The translations under genes and the position numbers were made by a program. The notes beneath the pieces are model-generated. The model was given only the letters and a program-made list of their open reading frames with translations. It had not been told where the DNA came from and searched no databases. DNA of 40,876 nt from Flavobacteriales bacterium (GTDB lineage: Bacteria; Bacteroidota; Bacteroidia; Flavobacteriales; UBA7312): the NCBI GenBank assembly GCA_016779935.1, contig JADHMQ010000002.1, positions 167,649 through 208,524 on the forward strand, read 5' to 3'. This document shows positions 26,525 to 34,868 of this stretch, one piece after another (the first letter of the stretch is position 1; each line of letters begins with the position of its first letter).

Positions 26525-27680
26525 AAAAGAAGGCTTTAAGGGTTTGATTGTTCCTAAAGCAAATGCAAAAGAAGCGGCAATAGTTAATAACCTTGACGTT
26601 TATGGAATTGAAAATATTAAAGAATTAATTGATTACTTTAATGGAGAGCTTGAATTAAAACCGCTATACGTTGATACAAGAAAAGAGTTTTTTGATGCTA
26701 TTCAACAATCTGACATCGACTTTTCTGATGTGAAAGGGCAACGAAATATCAAGCGTTCATTAGAAATTGCTGCCGCTGGAGGGCATAATGTAATATTGAT
26801 AGGCCCTCCAGGTTCAGGCAAGACAATGTTGGCAAAACGAATACCTGGAATCTTACCACCACTAAGTTTGAATGAAGCTTTAGAGACTACTAAAATTCAT
26901 TCTGTTTCAGGCAGAATGTCAGACAATACCTCTTTACTCACTTCTAGGCCATTTAGATCGCCACACCATACTATTTCTGATGTAGCACTAGTAGGTGGAG
27001 GTGCATTTCCTCAACCAGGAGAAATTTCTCTTTCGCATAATGGAGTTCTTTTTTTGGATGAACTGCCTGAGTTTAAAAGAACGGTATTAGAGGTTATGCG
27101 TCAGCCTCTGGAAGATAGAGTTGTAACAATTTCAAGAGCAAAGTTTAGCGTAGACTTCCCTGCTAGCTTTATGTTAGTCGCTTCAATGAACCCGTGTCCA
27201 TGTGGATTTTACAACCATCCAGAAAAAGAATGTCTGTGTAGCCCAGGAATAGTTCAAAAATATTTAGCTAAAATTTCAGGACCATTGTTAGATAGAATTG
27301 ATTTACATGTTGAGGTAACTCCTGTAAAATTTGAGGAATTATCAAATTCATCTAAATCTGAGTCAAGTGTTGTTATTCGAGATAGGGTAATAAAAGCTAG
27401 AGAAATTCAGCAGGATAGATACTCAACTATAGATGCCATTCACTGTAATGCGCAAATTAGTCCAAAACTGATAAAAAAATATTGTGAGCTTACTGAAGAT
27501 GGTCAATCGCTTTTGAAAAAAGCAATGAAGAAATTGGAGTTATCAGCTAGGGCTTACGACCGAATTCTTAAAGTTGCACGAACAATTGCCGATTTATCGC
27601 AGTCAGAATTTATAGAAACCCCACATATTGCAGAGGCGATTCAGTTCCGTTCGCTAGATAGAAGTGATTGGGCTGGGTAA
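26472..27680 (+). CDS. YifB/ComM-family ATPase, C-terminal part after frameshift
   Basis: A 402-residue frame that opens at an accidental ATG in the GATGGG sequence. It carries Walker A GPPGSGKT at 111-118 (221-228 in the joined protein), Walker B FLDELPEF, the RPFRSPHHT loop, the NPCPCGFYNHPEKEC cysteine cluster and the C-terminal LDRIDLHVEV with helical domain. ComM, a member of this family, is a branch-migration helicase in natural transformation of Gram-negative bacteria. The two fragments together match the family across their full length. Whether the extra G is a real mutation, slippage-tolerated or a sequencing error cannot be decided here. Confidence 0.9.
   Translation: MGGVQPIKGALPIAIQARKEGFKGLIVPKANAKEAAIVNNLDVYGIENIKELIDYFNGELELKPLYVDTRKEFFDAIQQSDIDFSDVKGQRNIKRSLEIAAAGGHNVILIGPPGSGKTMLAKRIPGILPPLSLNEALETTKIHSVSGRMSDNTSLLTSRPFRSPHHTISDVALVGGGAFPQPGEISLSHNGVLFLDELPEFKRTVLEVMRQPLEDRVVTISRAKFSVDFPASFMLVASMNPCPCGFYNHPEKECLCSPGIVQKYLAKISGPLLDRIDLHVEVTPVKFEELSNSSKSESSVVIRDRVIKAREIQQDRYSTIDAIHCNAQISPKLIKKYCELTEDGQSLLKKAMKKLELSARAYDRILKVARTIADLSQSEFIETPHIAEAIQFRSLDRSDWAG
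26474..26481 (+). other. Eight-G homopolymer at the yifB frameshift
   Basis: A run of 8 G follows GAT. Seven G would keep the yifB frame, giving DGGVQP. This is the exact point where the two frames meet. Runs of this length are prone to both replication slippage and sequencing error. Confidence 0.9.
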
Positions 27681-27684
27681 AAAA

Positions 27685-27710
27685 TAAGGCAGTTATTGCT
27701 AACTGCCTTA
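27685..27710. terminator. Strong hairpin between yifB and the hydrolase gene
   Basis: A perfect 11-bp stem (27685-27695 with 27700-27710), loop TTGC, core AAGGCAGTTA. It starts 5 bases after the yifB stop. The T-run (TTATTTTTT) follows only in the minus-strand reading, so it is a normal terminator for the hydrolase/crp unit and may also stop the pabB operon from the other side. A weaker 6-bp hairpin lies at 27728-27746, overlapping the hydrolase stop. Confidence 0.75.
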
Positions 27711-27744
27711 CAAAAAACAACAATGAAAAGGGTGTTTTCTACCC

Positions 27745-28581
27745 TTAAATGTTCAGTAGTATTTCAGCTACTTTTTCTGGTTGTGAGATGTTTGGTGTAT
27801 GGCTTGAATTTATAGTAAATACTCCTTCTACTTTATCTTGGTACATAGCACGTTGGATTTCGATTGGAATCGCTCTATCTTCAGTACACTCGATATAGTA
27901 CTTTGGAATTGAACCAAAGTTCTCATCTGTAATTTCTAATTCATACATAAGCGGTGCAGATGGTTCTGGCACTATGTAAGGTTTTGCTCCATTGAATGCT
28001 TCAACTGGAATGTCATGTGCAAATGCATTTTGAATTTCTTCTTCGACAACATAAGCATATGTTTTATCATCAGATAAACGGAAATTCTCAACAGCTTTTG
28101 AGCCTTCAACACCTTGTACAGCACCAAAGAATGAGCCGCCATTTGGAAGTAAAAATGCAGTTAGGTAAACTAAGCTCTTTACTTTTTCTGGTCTCAATTC
28201 TGCTGCCCTACTTACAGTGATTCCATTGAAACTATGTCCTAATAGAATTACTGGCTCTTCTTGAGCATCAAGAATGTCAGTCACTGTTTTCACATAATTT
28301 TCCATAGTAATTTCAGCAGGGCTTGTTTTGTCATTTCCGTGACCTGGAAGATCTGGAGTAATAACGTTGTGTCCTTCAGCTCTAAGTACATTGGCTACGC
28401 CTTCCCATTGCCATGCACCTAGCCAAGCGGAATGAACTAATACATAAGTTTCTTTTTTCATTTCTTCAATTTTCATTTCGTTAGATGTGTTTTGTTCTTC
28501 CTTTGTCGCTGTTGATGAGCAACTAGCGAAAAGCATTAGCGAAAGAGTGCTAATAGTAATAATGTTTTTAAGTTTAATCAT
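27745..28581 (-). CDS. Lipoprotein alpha/beta hydrolase
   Basis: A 278-residue protein with a lipoprotein signal: hydrophobic residues 6-19, then FASC with C21 as the lipidated cysteine. An acidic/Ser-rich linker leads to an alpha/beta-hydrolase fold of the small esterase/hydroxynitrile-lyase-like (methylesterase) type: VHSAWLGAWQW, PDLPGHG, the nucleophile S117 in GHSFNG, D235 in ECTEDRAIP and H261 in NSSHTPNISQP. The triad is complete. The substrate is unknown. It is downstream of, and on the same strand as, a Crp/Fnr gene (74 bases). A promoter TTTG-N16-TAAATTTG lies in that gap, so the pair may be regulated together. Confidence 0.9.
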   Translation of the reverse strand: MIKLKNIITISTLSLMLFASCSSTATKEEQNTSNEMKIEEMKKETYVLVHSAWLGAWQWEGVANVLRAEGHNVITPDLPGHGNDKTSPAEITMENYVKTVTDILDAQEEPVILLGHSFNGITVSRAAELRPEKVKSLVYLTAFLLPNGGSFFGAVQGVEGSKAVENFRLSDDKTYAYVVEEEIQNAFAHDIPVEAFNGAKPYIVPEPSAPLMYELEITDENFGSIPKYYIECTEDRAIPIEIQRAMYQDKVEGVFTINSSHTPNISQPEKVAEILLNI

Positions 28582-28606
28582 GTTTTTAAGTATTTAATTA
28601 ATAATG

Positions 28607-28634
28607 CAAATTTAAGAACTAAAGACCTTGCAAA
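28607..28634 (-). promoter_or_regulatory. Promoter for the lipoprotein hydrolase gene
   Basis: The minus strand has TTTG (28634-28631), 16 bases, then TAAATTTG (28614-28607), fitting the Bacteroidota -33/-7 pattern. The leader would be about 18 bases to the ATG at 28581. Confidence 0.55.
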
Positions 28635-28649
28635 CTTGTGCCTTTAGTT
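28617..28649. repeat. Inverted repeat over the hydrolase promoter
   Basis: Perfect 8-bp arms (28617-28624 and 28642-28649, AACTAAAG/CTTTAGTT) lie 17 bases apart. The span covers the -33 element of the hydrolase promoter and starts 7 bases after the crp stop. It may be an operator or a weak terminator of the crp-like gene. Confidence 0.4.
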
Positions 28650-28655
28650 ACAGGT

Positions 28656-29297
28656 TTATATTTTTTTTAGTTTTATTTTTTTAAAGTCTAATTCAACATT
28701 TCCTTTTTTCTCAAAATCCTTTAAGGTTCTTGAAACGACCTCTCTAGTTGAACCAATTTCGTTGGCTAGTTTATTATGGGAAATGTTAATTGTGTCTGAT
28801 TTTGTCTTTTCAGAGACCTTTCTAAGAAACTCTAGCAGTCGCTCATCTACTTTTTTGAAAGCCAGCTTATGAATACAGTCAAGTAAATTTTCATACTTCC
28901 CAATAAGAGTTTCGCTCATAAATTTCTGCCATGAGTGATATTTTTTCCATTCTTTGAGATTGCTTAAAGGTATTTTAAGAATTGTAGCGGTATCACTGAC
29001 TACAATAGCATTGACCAAAGCTTGATATTGTTTTTCAATAGCCACTATAGAATAAGCACAAGTTTCGAATTTACCGATTTTGTATAGAGTTACTTGTTTA
29101 TTATCAGATTCATGCCAAACCCTAATCTTTCCTTCTAGAACTATGATGAACCATTTAATAAATTGGCCTTCTCTAATTACTACATCATTTTTATGAATGG
29201 TTTCAATAATGGAAGAAGAAAATATTTCTGATTGTAGGTCACTATCCGAAAAATTATGGAAATCTATTAAATGCTTTAAGTCAGTTAGCAGTTTCAT
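28656..29297 (-). CDS. Crp/Fnr-family transcription regulator
   Basis: From the ATG at 29297 it has 213 residues. Residues ~15-130 form a cyclic-nucleotide-binding-type beta-roll (VVIREGQFIKWFIIVLEGKI). Residues ~145-213 form a winged helix with ISHNKLANEIGSTREVVSRTL as recognition helix. No iron-sulfur cysteine set is seen, so it is not an FNR-type oxygen sensor. Ligand and targets are unknown. A TTG at 29303 would add two residues. A TAnnTTTG box at 29315-29322 precedes it. The neighbouring lipoprotein hydrolase is a possible target. Confidence 0.93.
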   Translation of the reverse strand: MKLLTDLKHLIDFHNFSDSDLQSEIFSSSIIETIHKNDVVIREGQFIKWFIIVLEGKIRVWHESDNKQVTLYKIGKFETCAYSIVAIEKQYQALVNAIVVSDTATILKIPLSNLKEWKKYHSWQKFMSETLIGKYENLLDCIHKLAFKKVDERLLEFLRKVSEKTKSDTINISHNKLANEIGSTREVVSRTLKDFEKKGNVELDFKKIKLKKI

Positions 29298-29314
29298 GTT
29301 CAAGGAATTATCAT

Positions 29315-29322
29315 CAAAAATA
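29315..29322 (-). promoter_or_regulatory. Candidate -7 box for the Crp/Fnr gene
   Basis: The minus strand reads TATTTTTG (exact TAnnTTTG), ending 17 bases before the ATG at 29297. It lies in the 40-base gap after the oxygenase gene. Confidence 0.5.
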
Positions 29323-29337
29323 GTTAAAAAAATGTAT

Positions 29338-30096
29338 TTAAAAAAGGCTTAAATATTTTTCATAATAATCTCTGCTCTGATAATTAAGTATTGGTAAAAA
29401 TGAATCTTTTGGTATAGAGAAAAAAACAGATGAGTTTCGATCTTCATTTTTATGATTAATCACTTTGTGGTTTGTTGCCATGATTTCAGCATTGCTTATA
29501 CATTCCATTAGATAGCCATAAAATCCAATAATTTTATTTGTGGATGGAATTTCTTCCCATTTTCCTTCATTGTTTTGCAATACTAAGCCTTCTTTAATTC
29601 CATATGGGAAAATGCTAAAAAGGGACACGTCTTTATGCTCGGATAAGCGTATAATTTCATTTTTGTTTTCAATTTTTGGATAAAAATTAGTCGACACCAT
29701 ATGCTTTATATAATTCGAATGAAATGTTCTAATTGGTATGTTATTTACTAATTGAAGCATATCGATTACTTTCTCTTCAATATGTCTCACCAACTTGATG
29801 GTTTTTTTAAAAGAGTGCTCTAAATAGTGTTTAAATTCTTTGGGGTATTTATTGGTCTTGTGGAACTCAGAAAATACAAATGAATGAAGTAAATCATGAG
29901 GGTATTGGTTTGTACTGTCTTTTTGCCCTATGTAAGAATACCCATCAAAGCCATAATTATAATGCTTTTGTAGAAATTTTCCCTTGTAGTAGTCATCTTT
30001 TTGTATAAAATCAATGAATAATTTTTCAATAGGGTCTTTTTCTATGGGTTGATTTGTTTGAAAATATCCATTTTTTAGCTCTATTTGCATATTCAT
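29338..30096 (-). CDS. 2OG-Fe(II)/IPNS-like non-haem iron oxygenase
   Basis: A 252-residue protein with weak overall similarity but a complete active-site set of the isopenicillin N synthase-like dioxygenase group. The Fe(II) ligands are H154-x-D156 (SEHKDVSL) and H210 (MATNHKV), 56 residues apart as in IPNS (H214, D216, H270). R220-N-S222 (RNSS) matches the R-x-S that binds the 2OG or substrate carboxylate. The DVSLFSIFPYG, GLVLQNN, KWEEIP and IIGFYGYLMEC segments follow the family strands. The protein is shorter than the usual 300-350 residues. The substrate is unknown: it could be a small acid, peptide or lipid. Its first 12 bases overlap the divergent pnuC start; either start could be trimmed (ATG at 30090 here, TTG at 30109 in pnuC). 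Confidence 0.8.
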   Translation of the reverse strand: MNMQIELKNGYFQTNQPIEKDPIEKLFIDFIQKDDYYKGKFLQKHYNYGFDGYSYIGQKDSTNQYPHDLLHSFVFSEFHKTNKYPKEFKHYLEHSFKKTIKLVRHIEEKVIDMLQLVNNIPIRTFHSNYIKHMVSTNFYPKIENKNEIIRLSEHKDVSLFSIFPYGIKEGLVLQNNEGKWEEIPSTNKIIGFYGYLMECISNAEIMATNHKVINHKNEDRNSSVFFSIPKDSFLPILNYQSRDYYEKYLSLF

Positions 30097-30672
30097 TTTA
30101 TTGGAATTTTGGAGTTATTTTCTATCATAGAAGTTTTTGCAGTTATTTTTGGACTGATATACATATGGCTGTTAATTAAAGAGAGAATTGAGTGTTGGAT
30201 TTTTGGCATATTGGGCTCTTTATTAAGCATCTTTTTATTCGTCCATACTAAGTTGTATTCTGAGGCTATATTGTATTCTTATTATGTATTTATGGGGTTC
30301 TATGGCTATTATTTATGGAATCGGAAAGGAAAAGACGACTCCCTTTTAAGAATTAGTGATGTGAATCCAATCAATCATGTCTATTATATTTTATCATCTT
30401 GTGCAATAGCACTTTCTTTGGCTTGGTTTTTCAATGCTTATACAGATGCGGAGCGTCCATATATCGATGCCTTCACTACTATTTTTAGTTTTCTTGCTAC
30501 CTTTCTTGAAGCAAAAAAGATTTTATCTACTTGGAAATATTGGATAGTTATTAATGGAGTTACTATTGGGCTTTATATTGACAAAGGATTAGATCTTTAT
30601 GCCGGTCTTATCTTAGTGTATTTTATTATGTCTTTTGTAGGGTATTTCAAATGGAAAAACCTTATGGCTTAG
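30085..30672 (+). CDS. pnuC: PnuC-family nicotinamide/nicotinamide riboside transporter
   Basis: A 195-residue polytopic protein with about seven membrane segments. The PnuC pattern is seen: WIFGILGSLLSIFLF, LYSEAILYSYYVFMGFYGYYLW (the repeated aromatic motif) and near the end YWIVINGVTIGLYIDKGLDLYAGLILVYF. PnuC takes up nicotinamide riboside for NAD synthesis. It lacks an adjacent ATPase (thus not a core energised ECF type). Its 3' end abuts the secA stop with no gap. The start is ATG 30085, or possibly TTG 30109, which would remove the overlap with the oxygenase gene. Confidence 0.92.
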   Translation: MHIHFIGILELFSIIEVFAVIFGLIYIWLLIKERIECWIFGILGSLLSIFLFVHTKLYSEAILYSYYVFMGFYGYYLWNRKGKDDSLLRISDVNPINHVYYILSSCAIALSLAWFFNAYTDAERPYIDAFTTIFSFLATFLEAKKILSTWKYWIVINGVTIGLYIDKGLDLYAGLILVYFIMSFVGYFKWKNLMA

Positions 30673-33600
30673 TTATTTTCCATGGCATTGTTTGAATTTT
30701 TTCCCACTTCCACACGGACATGGTTCATTTCTTCCTACTTTTTGCTCAACTCTAACAGGTTGTACTTTTGGTTTAGGTTTTGAGCCTTGATTTGAGCCTC
30801 CACCGCCAATATCTTGCCTTCCGGTTTGAAGATTTTCTTGACTTTGTTGTTGCTCTTGCTTTACATTTGTCTGTTCAGGTAGGTTTGCCTTTGTTAGGAA
30901 AGATACGATATCCTTATTAACCTGTTCCATCATTTGCTTGAAGAGGTTGAAGGACTCAAACTTATAGATAAGCAGTGGGTCTTTTTGCTCATAAGTAGCA
31001 TTTTGAACAGATTGCTTTAGGTCATCTAATTCTCTTAAGTTCTCTTTCCACGAACTATCGATAATGGTAAGAGTTACCCCTTTTTCAATGGATAGTGGAA
31101 TGTTTCCGCCTTCTGTTTCGTAGGCTTCTTTGAGGTTGGTAACAACTTGTAAGGTCTTTAATCCGTCAGTAAATGGAATTACAATATTTTCATAGGTTCC
31201 CGACTGTTTTTCAAAAACATCTTTTATTACTGGATACGTCTTTTTGCCAATTACAGAGTTTTTGATTTTGTAATTTTCAATTGAAGCTTGGTATATTTTT
31301 TCAGTTAATTGATCTGAAGTCAATTGCTTAAAATCTTCTTCATCAACTGGACATTCAATACTTAGGAATCGGATTAGTTCTAATTTAAAGCCGTCAAAGT
31401 CTTGTATTGATTGGTATTCAGTAGCAATACTTTCGCAAGTATCGTATATCATATTATCAATATCAACCGCTAATCGATCTCCAAATAAAGCGTGCTTTCT
31501 CTTTTTATAGATTACAGTACGTTGGGCGTTCATAACATCATCGTATTCTAGCAATCGTTTACGAATTCCAAAGTTATTTTCTTCAACTTTTTTCTGTGCT
31601 CTTTCGATAGATTTGGTAATCATAGAGTGTTGAATTACCTCACCTTCTTCTAAGCCCATTCGGTCCATCATTTTAGCAATTCTATCCGAACCAAACAGTC
31701 GCATTAAGTTATCTTCAAGAGAAACAAAAAATTGAGAGGAGCCAGGGTCTCCTTGTCGACCAGCACGACCTCTAAGCTGTCTGTCTACACGTCTTGAATC
31801 ATGACGTTCTGTACCAATAATTGCTAAACCACCATTTCCTTTTACTTCGTTACTCAACTTAATGTCGGTTCCACGACCTGCCATATTTGTGGCGATAGTA
31901 ACGTTTCCTGCTTTTCCTGCTTCTGCTACAATGTCAGCCTCTTTCTGGTGTAGTTTAGCGTTAAGAACATTGTGCTTAATATTTTTCATGGTGAGCAATC
32001 GACTCAAAAGTTCAGAAATCTCAACAGATGTTGTACCTACTAAAATAGGACGCCCTTGCTTACTGAGTTCTACAATTTCCTCAATTACAGCATTATACTT
32101 TTCACGGGCTGTTTTATAAACTTTATCTTCTTTATCATCACGTTGTATTGGTCGATTTGTTGGAATAACTACAACATCTAATTCGTAGATGTCCCAAAAT
32201 TCACCAGCTTCAGTTTCAGCAGTACCAGTCATACCAGAAAGCTTGTTATACATTCTGAAGTAGTTTTGAAGTGTGATGGTAGCAAAAGTTTGTGTTGCAG
32301 CTTCAATCTTTACATTCTCTTTAGCTTCAATAGCTTGGTGAAGACCGTCAGAATAACGTCTTCCGTCCATGATACGTCCAGTTTGTTCGTCAACAATTTT
32401 TACTTTGTTGTCCATTAATACATACTCTACGTCTTTTTCGAATAGGGTATAGGCTTTTAATAATTGATTAACTGAATGTATTCTTTCGCTTTTTATGGAG
32501 TAATCTCTCATAAAAGCTTCTTTTTTGATGAGCTTATCTTTTTCGTTTAGTTCTGTTTTTTCGAGGTCTGCAATTTCTGAGCCTACATCTGGCATAATAA
32601 AGAATCTGCTGTCGTCGGTACTGCTTGTAATAAGGTCAATTCCTTTATCGGTAAGCTCAATAGAATTGTGTTGCTCATCAATAACAAAAAACAATTCTTC
32701 ATCAACTTTTGGCATTTCTTTGCCTTGGTCTTGCATGTAAAAATTCTCTGTTTTTTGAAGAAGTGCTCTCACACCATCTTCACTAAGGAATTTTATTAAG
32801 GCTTTATTTTTTGGTAAGCCTCTGTATGCTCTGAGTAATTTAAAGCCACCTTCTTTGTTGTCGCCTTCTTTTATGAGTTTTTTAGCGTCTGCTAAAACTG
32901 TATTAATAAATTTCTTTTGAGCATCAACCAGAGAACTTATTTTATGTTTTAGTTCATTAAATTCATGCTTGTCGCCTGTTGGTGTTGGCCCTGAGATTAT
33001 AAGTGGTGTTCTAGCATCATCGATTAGGACTGAATCGACCTCATCTACAATAGCATAGTTATGTGGACGTTGTACTAAATCTTGTGGACGCCTAGCCATA
33101 TTATCTCTAAGGTAATCGAAGCCAAATTCGTTATTTGTTCCGTATGTAATATCAGCTAAATATGCATTTCTTCTGTCTTCTGAGTTCGGCTGATGCCTGT
33201 CTATGCAGTCAATAGATAATCCGTGAAATTGGTATAAAGGCCCCATCCATTCGCAGTCTCTTTTGGCGAGGTAATCGTTTACTGTTACAAGGTGAACACC
33301 TTTGCCAGAAAGGGCATTTAAATATACAGGTAAGGTTGCTGAAAGCGTTTTTCCTTCACCAGTTTGCATTTCAGCGATTTTACCAGAGTGAAGTACGTAT
33401 CCGCCAATTAACTGCACATCGTAATGAACCATGTCCCAAACGATTTCATTTCCTGCTGCTATCCATTTATTGTGATAAATGGCTTTCTCACCTGTTATTT
33501 CAACATTGCCGTATGAAGCAGCAAGGTCTTTGTCAAAATCATTGGCAGTAACTTCGATATTTCCATTAGAAAATCGTTGGGCTGTTTCTTTTATGACGGC

Positions 33601-33939
33601 GAAGGCTTCTGGTAAAATTTGTTCTAGAATTTCTTCAGTTTTTTCAACAACACTCTTTTCAAGTGTATCTATTTCAGTATAAATGGTTTCCTTTTGCTGA
33701 AGCTCTATATCTGTACTTTCGGCCTTTTCTTTAAGAGAGTCAATTTCTTTGTAAGTGTCTTTAGTAGCGTCTTCAATTTGTTGTTTGAAGGTGGCTGTTT
33801 TGGTTCTTAGCTCATCATTACTAAGAGATTGAATAGAAGGGTATACGCTTTTGATTTTTTCAATAATAGGATTGATTTCTTTTAAATCTTTATCGTATTT
33901 GTTTCCAAAAACCTTAGTAGCAAAATCAAATATTCCCAT
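30673..33939 (-). CDS. secA: Preprotein translocase ATPase SecA
   Basis: The motor of SecYEG export, 1,088 residues. This is the long form of Bacteroidota SecA, with an extra ~60-residue N-terminal helical segment and an internal insert. Walker A is MQTGEGKT (191-198). The DEAD-like box is [27 protein letters not shown] and [24 protein letters not shown] are the second nucleotide-binding domain motifs. The C-terminal zinc SEC-C motif has C1074, C1076, C1085 and H1086. A Gln-rich linker precedes the zinc tail. TAAATTTG at 33969-33976 is a likely -7 box. The stop abuts pnuC. Confidence 0.97.
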   Translation of the reverse strand: MGIFDFATKVFGNKYDKDLKEINPIIEKIKSVYPSIQSLSNDELRTKTATFKQQIEDATKDTYKEIDSLKEKAESTDIELQQKETIYTEIDTLEKSVVEKTEEILEQILPEAFAVIKETAQRFSNGNIEVTANDFDKDLAASYGNVEITGEKAIYHNKWIAAGNEIVWDMVHYDVQLIGGYVLHSGKIAEMQTGEGKTLSATLPVYLNALSGKGVHLVTVNDYLAKRDCEWMGPLYQFHGLSIDCIDRHQPNSEDRRNAYLADITYGTNNEFGFDYLRDNMARRPQDLVQRPHNYAIVDEVDSVLIDDARTPLIISGPTPTGDKHEFNELKHKISSLVDAQKKFINTVLADAKKLIKEGDNKEGGFKLLRAYRGLPKNKALIKFLSEDGVRALLQKTENFYMQDQGKEMPKVDEELFFVIDEQHNSIELTDKGIDLITSSTDDSRFFIMPDVGSEIADLEKTELNEKDKLIKKEAFMRDYSIKSERIHSVNQLLKAYTLFEKDVEYVLMDNKVKIVDEQTGRIMDGRRYSDGLHQAIEAKENVKIEAATQTFATITLQNYFRMYNKLSGMTGTAETEAGEFWDIYELDVVVIPTNRPIQRDDKEDKVYKTAREKYNAVIEEIVELSKQGRPILVGTTSVEISELLSRLLTMKNIKHNVLNAKLHQKEADIVAEAGKAGNVTIATNMAGRGTDIKLSNEVKGNGGLAIIGTERHDSRRVDRQLRGRAGRQGDPGSSQFFVSLEDNLMRLFGSDRIAKMMDRMGLEEGEVIQHSMITKSIERAQKKVEENNFGIRKRLLEYDDVMNAQRTVIYKKRKHALFGDRLAVDIDNMIYDTCESIATEYQSIQDFDGFKLELIRFLSIECPVDEEDFKQLTSDQLTEKIYQASIENYKIKNSVIGKKTYPVIKDVFEKQSGTYENIVIPFTDGLKTLQVVTNLKEAYETEGGNIPLSIEKGVTLTIIDSSWKENLRELDDLKQSVQNATYEQKDPLLIYKFESFNLFKQMMEQVNKDIVSFLTKANLPEQTNVKQEQQQSQENLQTGRQDIGGGGSNQGSKPKPKVQPVRVEQKVGRNEPCPCGSGKKFKQCHGK

Positions 33940-33968
33940 TACTTAAATTTAAGATGTGTTACAATCAG

Positions 33969-33976
33969 CAAATTTA
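33969..33976 (-). promoter_or_regulatory. Candidate -7 box for secA
   Basis: The minus strand reads TAAATTTG (exact TAnnTTTG), ending 29 bases before the ATG at 33939. This leaves a leader of about 23 bases. It sits between the terminator at 34011-34034 and secA. Confidence 0.5.
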
Positions 33977-34010
33977 CTTTTTTTTTGAGGGATTGCTCGC
34001 TTATTAGCAT

Positions 34011-34034
34011 AAAAAAAGCCGCTTTTAGCGGCTT
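34011..34034 (-). terminator. Terminator after the DUF2795 gene
   Basis: The minus strand reads AAGCCGC, loop TAAAA, GCGGCTT, then a run of T (7 bp stem, GC-rich). It starts 7 bases past the stop at 34042. It ends the ABC/cobO/DUF2795 unit and separates it from secA. Confidence 0.9.
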
Positions 34035-34041
34035 GATAATG

Positions 34042-34263
34042 TTAGTACTCATCTTCATTAAAGAAGAAGTCGTCTTTATCTGGATAGTCTGGCCAAATAT
34101 CTTCAATTGAATCAAACATTTCTCCGTCGTCTTCAAGTTCTTGAAGGTTTTCTACAACTTCCATTGGTGCACCAGAGCGAATAGCAAAATCAATTAACTC
34201 ATCTTTGTTCGCTGGCCAAGGCGCGTCTTCTAATTTTGAGGCTAATTCTAATGTCCAATACAT
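34042..34263 (-). CDS. DUF2795-type small acidic protein
   Basis: From the ATG at 34263 it has 73 residues. It begins MYWTLELASKLEDAPWPA and ends with a very acidic DDFFFNEDEY tail. The helical core (PANKDELIDFAIRSGAPMEVVENL) is that of the DUF2795 family, common in Bacteroidota and of unknown function. Upstream in-frame codons exist to 34350 and overlap cobO, but family proteins begin at this Met-Tyr-Trp. It closes the operon ABC ATPase-cobO-this gene before a strong terminator. Confidence 0.85.
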   Translation of the reverse strand: MYWTLELASKLEDAPWPANKDELIDFAIRSGAPMEVVENLQELEDDGEMFDSIEDIWPDYPDKDDFFFNEDEY

Positions 34264-34315
34264 ATCTAAAATTTTTGCAAATGTAATTTTTTTAGCGAAA
34301 TAGACAAGAATTTTT

Positions 34316-34864
34316 TTATTTACCTGAAATCCATGGGATTTCTTTCGCATTCAGATTTTTAGACAGATATCTGCTCAATACAAATAGATAGTCAGAGAGT
34401 CTATTGAGGTATTTTAGAATTATTTCAAATTGTAATACGTCTTCACCAATTTGGATGGTTAATCGTTCTGCTCGCCTACATACACACCTAGCTATATGGC
34501 AAAATGACACTGTAGTGTGACCGCCTGGCAATATGAATGACCGCATTTCTGGTAATGACCCATTCATTTTATCAATTTCGTTTTCTAGCTGGCTTACATC
34601 TTTTTCATCTATAAAGGGTAATTTCATTTTGTTGTTACCATCTTGGTTAGCGAGTAAAGCACCAATGGTGAAAAGTTTATTTTGAATTGTGATAATAAGT
34701 TCTTGAGTTTCCTTATCAACACTTTGGTCTCTTAGTAAGCCCATGTACGAATTTAGTTCGTCAACAGTTCCATAAGCATCAATTCTTTCGTGATTTTTAG
34801 GTACTCTTTTTCCTCCTATTAGTTGAGTAGTTCCTTTATCGCCTTTTTTCGTGTACACTTTCAT
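34316..34864 (-). CDS. Cob(I)alamin adenosyltransferase, PduO type
   Basis: Transfers the adenosyl group from ATP to cob(I)alamin to make adenosylcobalamin, as needed by methylmalonyl-CoA mutase or class II ribonucleotide reductase. The 182 residues include the N-terminal TKKGDKGTTQL (ATP), RIDAYGTVDELNSYMG, CRRAER and YLNRLSDYLFVLSRYL, all PduO-family marks. The 4-base gap from the ABC ATPase shows operon membership. No riboswitch is visible upstream. No cobalamin-dependent enzyme is in the window. Confidence 0.93.
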   Translation of the reverse strand: MKVYTKKGDKGTTQLIGGKRVPKNHERIDAYGTVDELNSYMGLLRDQSVDKETQELIITIQNKLFTIGALLANQDGNNKMKLPFIDEKDVSQLENEIDKMNGSLPEMRSFILPGGHTTVSFCHIARCVCRRAERLTIQIGEDVLQFEIILKYLNRLSDYLFVLSRYLSKNLNAKEIPWISGK

Positions 34865-34868
34865 AAGA

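Noticed and set aside
33939-34136. 65-codon minus-strand frame between secA and the DUF2795 gene
   Set aside because: It lies in another frame across the DUF2795 gene and the terminator at 34011-34034. It has no recognisable protein.
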